A DNA stretch of 43,056 nt from assembly GCA_016787135.1 (NCBI GenBank), contig JAEUVK010000015.1, positions 1 to 43,056 of the forward strand, in the 5' to 3' direction. The notes under the pieces are model-generated. The model was not told where the DNA came from and did no database searches. It saw only the letters and a program-made list of their open reading frames with translations. Each line of letters opens with the position of its first letter. The stretch's first letter is position 1. A program made the position numbers and the translations under genes. This stretch comes from Chitinophagaceae bacterium (GTDB lineage Bacteria; Bacteroidota; Bacteroidia; Chitinophagales; Chitinophagaceae). This document shows, piece by piece, positions 40,426 through 43,056 of this stretch.

Positions 40426-40644
40426 TTATTTATACTGGGGAGTGTATAATGTGCTTTCCTGCACCGGTACCGCCGGCTTTTCAAAACGCTTGGTATAAAG
40501 CATGTAGCAGCCGCCCAGAACAAATGCAAGGATACAGAATATCTGCAGGTAAAACAGAAAACCGGAGGAGGAGACCCAATTATGAGTAAAGTCGCTGTCC
40601 TGTACTTTTTTAAGTTCCTGATGATATTCGTGTTGTTGGCTCAT
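40426..40644 (-). CDS. Small single-TM hypothetical protein
   Basis: The protein has 72 residues from the ATG at 40644 (MSQQHEYHQELKKVQDSD...). That start was preferred over a longer reading because the upstream residues do not look like part of the protein. One membrane helix is at about residues 30-50 (FLFYLQIFCILAFVLGGCYML), and the tail is proline-rich. I do not recognise the family. It lies 44 bp after the GT2 gene. A TATTTTTG -7 box (40669-40662) sits 17 bp before the start codon. Confidence 0.6.
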   Translation of the reverse strand: MSQQHEYHQELKKVQDSDFTHNWVSSSGFLFYLQIFCILAFVLGGCYMLYTKRFEKPAVPVQESTLYTPQYK

Positions 40645-40661
40645 GGCGAAATTTTGTGGTG

Positions 40662-40669
40662 CAAAAATA
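40662..40669 (-). promoter_or_regulatory. Possible -7 box for the small TM gene
   Basis: The minus strand reads TATTTTTG, an exact TAnnTTTG box, ending 17 bp before the start codon at 40644. No -33 element is at the normal distance (a TTTG lies only 11 bp upstream). The call is tentative. Confidence 0.35.
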
Positions 40670-40688
40670 ATGGTTCGGGTCAAATAAT

Positions 40689-41717
40689 TCACTTTGTGTT
40701 ACCGGTAATTTCTGAAAAGGTTTTCTTTCCTTTTACAAAGTGCAACCAGGCTATATTCTTTTGCAGGTGACCGTATAACTTTCCTTTTTTGGATGCTGGC
40801 ATCAGGCTCTTTTTCCGGTATCGCCACCACCATTTGGCAAAGGCCAGATGGGCCCTTAGTATGGCGATGAAATAGCCCCCGTCGCCGGTCAGCAAACCTT
40901 TCCAGGCGGATACGCCATCAAGAATATTGCGGACCGACATCACCCATACTCTCCTGGAAAAAGGCAGGTTCTTCGATAGCATGATTTTATTATTGCGGAA
41001 ATTGAGGTAAGTTTTTTTGCTGTTACCCCGTGGCAATGTGCCGCCCCCGACATGGTACACTATTGACGCAGGGCATGAGTATATCTTATATCCTGCCAGT
41101 TGTATCCGCCAGCAGAGATCGATCTCTTCCTGGTGAGCGAAGAAATATTCGTCAAAACCTTTCACTTCATGAAAAACTTTTGCCTGTATAAAAAGAGCGG
41201 CACCACTGGCCCAGAAGATGGGTTCTGTCTGGTCATATTGTCCATGATCTTCTTCACAGATATCAAATATCCTTCCTTTAGCAAATGGGTAACCATATCT
41301 ATCTAACCAGCCACCTGCAGCTCCGGCATATTCAAATAGCTGTTTATTATGAAAGGAAAGAAGTTTAGGCTGGCAGGCGGCTATGGATGTATCACTTTCC
41401 AGCAACTGAACCATGGGCCCCAGCCAACCTGGAGTTACTTCTACATCTGAATTGAGTAATACATAATAATCTGCCTCCACCAGTTTCAAAGCTTCATTAT
41501 ATCCTTTGGCAAAGCCTGTATTCTTTTCAAAGCGAATGACACGGATAGAGGGATAGTTTGTTTGTAAGAATTCAATAGAATTATCCGTAGAACCGTTATC
41601 AGCTACGATTACTTCATAATTACCATACCCGGAGGAAAGCACTGAAGGAAGAAATTGCTGTAAGAACTTTTTTCCATTCCAGTTTAGGATCACAACGGCT
41701 ATCTTGGGCAAAGGCAT
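40689..41717 (-). CDS. Glycosyltransferase family 2 (WbbL-like)
   Basis: The protein has 342 residues from the ATG at 41717, which was preferred over a TTG at 41729. The GT-A domain starts KIAVVILNWNGKKFLQQFLP, with VIVADNGSTDNSIEFLQ, GFAKGYNEALKLVEADYYVL and the metal-binding NSDVEVTPGWL. FDEYFFAHQEEIDLCWRIQL is the ED-type catalytic region typical of rhamnosyltransferase-like (WbbL) proteins, and NLPFSRRVWV leads to a C-terminal helix region. It adds a sugar to a cell-surface glycan and is not adjacent to the EPS locus. It is divergent from the histidine kinase gene. Confidence 0.9.
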   Translation of the reverse strand: MPLPKIAVVILNWNGKKFLQQFLPSVLSSGYGNYEVIVADNGSTDNSIEFLQTNYPSIRVIRFEKNTGFAKGYNEALKLVEADYYVLLNSDVEVTPGWLGPMVQLLESDTSIAACQPKLLSFHNKQLFEYAGAAGGWLDRYGYPFAKGRIFDICEEDHGQYDQTEPIFWASGAALFIQAKVFHEVKGFDEYFFAHQEEIDLCWRIQLAGYKIYSCPASIVYHVGGGTLPRGNSKKTYLNFRNNKIMLSKNLPFSRRVWVMSVRNILDGVSAWKGLLTGDGGYFIAILRAHLAFAKWWWRYRKKSLMPASKKGKLYGHLQKNIAWLHFVKGKKTFSEITGNTK

Positions 41718-41730
41718 CAGGCTGAACAAC

Positions 41731-41738
41731 TAAATTTG
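41731..41738 (+). promoter_or_regulatory. Possible -7 box for the histidine kinase gene
   Basis: The plus strand reads TAAATTTG, a TAnnTTTG box, 44 bp upstream of the histidine kinase start at 41783. A TTG at 41704-41706 lies 24 bp upstream of it, slightly more than the usual spacing. It sits 2 bp from the opposing -7 box of the GT2 gene. Confidence 0.4.
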
Positions 41739-41740
41739 TT

Positions 41741-41748
41741 CAAAAATA
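41741..41748 (-). promoter_or_regulatory. Possible -7 box for the GT2 gene
   Basis: The minus strand reads TATTTTTG, a TAnnTTTG box, 23 bp upstream of the GT2 start at 41717. No -33 element is visible at the usual distance. It is back to back with the plus-strand box at 41731-41738, so RNA polymerase could not use both at once. Confidence 0.4.
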
Positions 41749-41782
41749 CGGGAAGGCGTCTGATCCTTATTAAATTCGGCAA

Positions 41783-42937
41783 ATGTTTCAGCAAATTTTA
41801 AATCTTCGGACAGCGTTGGCGCTGGTGGCCATTGCCATTGTTACCGGCACTGTCTTTTATTCGCAGTATGTATCCCGGAAGATAGCTAAAGAGGAGAAGG
41901 CAAGGGTGACCGCATTTGGCGAATCTTTAAAGATCAAAGCATTGAGCGAGGATCCGAATGTGTTGTTGTACACCAACCGGATCGCGGTAGAAAATGATGA
42001 GATACCCATTATAGAAACGGATGAAAAGAACAACCCAACCGGCACTTATATCAATCTTGATTCTGCTAAGATGGCCCAGGATACCGGTTACCTGCGGAAG
42101 ATGGTACAGAAGTTTGCCGGTATCAACGATCCTGTACAGGTGGAGATTACCGATAATCCCGTTACTTATAACAAATACTATTACGGTGATTCAGTACTGC
42201 AGAATGAAGTACGGTATTATCCTATTGTACAGCTATTCATTGTAGGATTATTCATCATAGTTATCATTCTGACACTCCGCAGCAGTTACCGGTCGGTGCA
42301 GAACCAGGTGTGGGCGGGCATGGCTAAAGAAACTGCTCACCAGCTGGGTACGCCTGTTTCTTCATTAGAAGGATGGGTAGAGATGCTGAAAGAAAAGAAA
42401 AGTGAGGAACAGATCGTACATGAACTCTCTAAGGATGTTGACCGGTTACGACTGGTATCTGATCGTTTTGGCAAGATCGGCAGCACTCCGCAACTGGAAG
42501 AGACGGATATATTGAAACAAGTTAATAATATGGTGGAGTATATCCGGAAAAGGGCGCCCGGCCGGGTAAGTTTTTCTGTTAACAGTCACAATCATGATCA
42601 GATACCGGCCATGATCTCCCCGCCGCTCTTCGATTGGGTGATAGAAAACCTCTTGAAGAATGCGCTGGATGCGATGGAAGGTAAAGGAAGTATCCATATT
42701 GATATACGGGATGAGAAGGATGGAGTGTATATTGATGTGACCGATTCGGGCAAAGGTATCGCTGCAAAAAATATCACTAAAGTGTTCAAACCCGGGTTTA
42801 CCACCAAAAAAAGAGGGTGGGGACTCGGACTTAGCCTGTCCAGGAGGATCATTAAGCAATATCACAAGGGCGAGATATTTGTAAAACATTCTGAAATCGG
42901 GAAAGGAACCACATTCAGAATTGTTCTGAAAAAATAA
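41783..42937 (+). CDS. Sensor histidine kinase
   Basis: The protein has 384 residues. Two membrane helices (about 10-26 and 148-166) enclose a periplasmic sensor of about 120 residues. No HAMP domain is evident. The phosphorylated His186 is in the H-box GMAKETAHQLGTPVSSLEGW, a form common in Bacteroidota kinases. The ATPase domain has the N-box WVIENLLKNALDAME, G1 VTDSGKGIAAKNI, the F-box FKPGFTTKKRG and G2 GWGLGLSLSRRII. It autophosphorylates in response to an unknown envelope signal. No response regulator is in the window, so the partner is unknown. tRNA-Leu follows. Confidence 0.93.
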   Translation: MFQQILNLRTALALVAIAIVTGTVFYSQYVSRKIAKEEKARVTAFGESLKIKALSEDPNVLLYTNRIAVENDEIPIIETDEKNNPTGTYINLDSAKMAQDTGYLRKMVQKFAGINDPVQVEITDNPVTYNKYYYGDSVLQNEVRYYPIVQLFIVGLFIIVIILTLRSSYRSVQNQVWAGMAKETAHQLGTPVSSLEGWVEMLKEKKSEEQIVHELSKDVDRLRLVSDRFGKIGSTPQLEETDILKQVNNMVEYIRKRAPGRVSFSVNSHNHDQIPAMISPPLFDWVIENLLKNALDAMEGKGSIHIDIRDEKDGVYIDVTDSGKGIAAKNITKVFKPGFTTKKRGWGLGLSLSRRIIKQYHKGEIFVKHSEIGKGTTFRIVLKK

Positions 42938-42951
42938 ACCGCTTACATTTG
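42914..42951 (+). promoter_or_regulatory. Promoter of the tRNA-Leu(GAG) gene
   Basis: TTG (42921-42923), 20 bases, then TACATTTG (42944-42951) match the Bacteroidota pattern TTG-N17-23-TAnnTTTG. The tRNA starts 18 bp after the -7 box. The -33 element lies inside the end of the kinase gene and is the centre of a perfect 7-bp inverted repeat, TTCAGAA-TTG-TTCTGAA (42914-42930). Confidence 0.65.
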
Positions 42952-42968
42952 CACTCCCAAATGGTGTT

Positions 42969-43052
42969 GCCCGGGTGGCGAAATTGGTAGACGCACCACT
43001 TTGAGGTGGTGGCGCCCGAAAGGGTGTGCTGGTTCGAATCCAGTCTCGGGCA
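42969..43052 (+). tRNA. tRNA-Leu (anticodon GAG)
   Basis: The gene is 84 bases. The acceptor GCCCGGG pairs with CTCGGGC with one G-T, and the D arm is TGGCGAAATTGGTAGACGCA. The anticodon arm CCACT-TTGAGGT-GGTGG reads GAG. The variable arm (CGCCCGAAAGGGTGT) is long as in leucine tRNAs, and the T arm is CTGGTTCGAATCCAG. The discriminator is A. CCA is not encoded; CAAA follows. Confidence 0.94.
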
Positions 43053-43056
43053 CAAA

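Overview
The window looks like a chromosomal segment of a Bacteroidota bacterium, most likely in or near the Chitinophagaceae. The grounds are the protein families (UpxY-type NusG paralogue, DUF3810, DUF2130, DUF177-rpmF-plsX, OmpA-type lipid-associated proteins), promoter -7 boxes of the form TAnnTTTG, and tRNAs without an encoded CCA. No database search was possible, so family names come from motif recognition.

Layout. (1) 1-1030 is a scarred accessory edge: a 5'-truncated Y1/REP-associated transposase fragment beside two strong hairpins, an orphan one-TM protein, and what looks like the last 30 codons of an outer-membrane beta-barrel protein. (2) 1031-2815 is a small minus-strand set: glyoxalase-fold protein, monohaem cytochrome c lipoprotein and DUF1772-like membrane protein. 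(3) 2999-6491 is a very compact four-gene unit: NodU/CmcH-type O-carbamoyltransferase, membrane-anchored SGNH hydrolase, a 49-residue DUF5989/SxtK-like peptide and an SxtJ-like membrane protein. (4) 6621-10411 holds two M14-like proteins that flank an OmpA-domain protein. (5) 10587-32321 is a Wzx/Wzy-type exopolysaccharide (EPS) locus read on the minus strand: Wza, Wzc tyrosine kinase, UpxY antiterminator, Wzx flippase, GT2, Wzy-like polymerase, GT4, methyltransferase, AsnB-type amidotransferase, heparin-lyase-like lyase, GT4, beta-propeller protein, GT4, heparinase II/III-family lyase, AlgD-like sugar-nucleotide dehydrogenase, GT4 and the initiating polyprenyl-phosphate sugar phosphotransferase. 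(6) 32570-35561 holds a regulator-like gene and the housekeeping operon DUF177-rpmF-plsX. (7) 35747-43056 is mostly housekeeping: DUF3810, dCTP deaminase, 4'-phosphopantetheinyl transferase, a lipoprotein, DUF2130, three tRNAs, a GT2 and a sensor histidine kinase.

How the genes may work together (inference). The phosphotransferase loads the first sugar on undecaprenyl phosphate. Five glycosyltransferases of the locus extend it, Wzx flips it, the Wzy-like protein polymerises it, and Wzc/Wza control chain length and export. The AlgD-like dehydrogenase points to a uronic acid in the repeat. The AsnB-type enzyme could amidate it, the methyltransferase could methylate it, and the adjacent carbamoyltransferase module could carbamoylate it or another surface product. 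Two lyase-type proteins in the same locus fit trimming or release of a uronate-containing polymer. Regulation seems to rest on the UpxY antiterminator and several stem-loops in the larger intergenic gaps.

The best candidates for something not well described are the carbamoyltransferase/SGNH/DUF5989/SxtJ unit, the paired M14-like proteins around an OmpA protein, and the possible uronamide chemistry.
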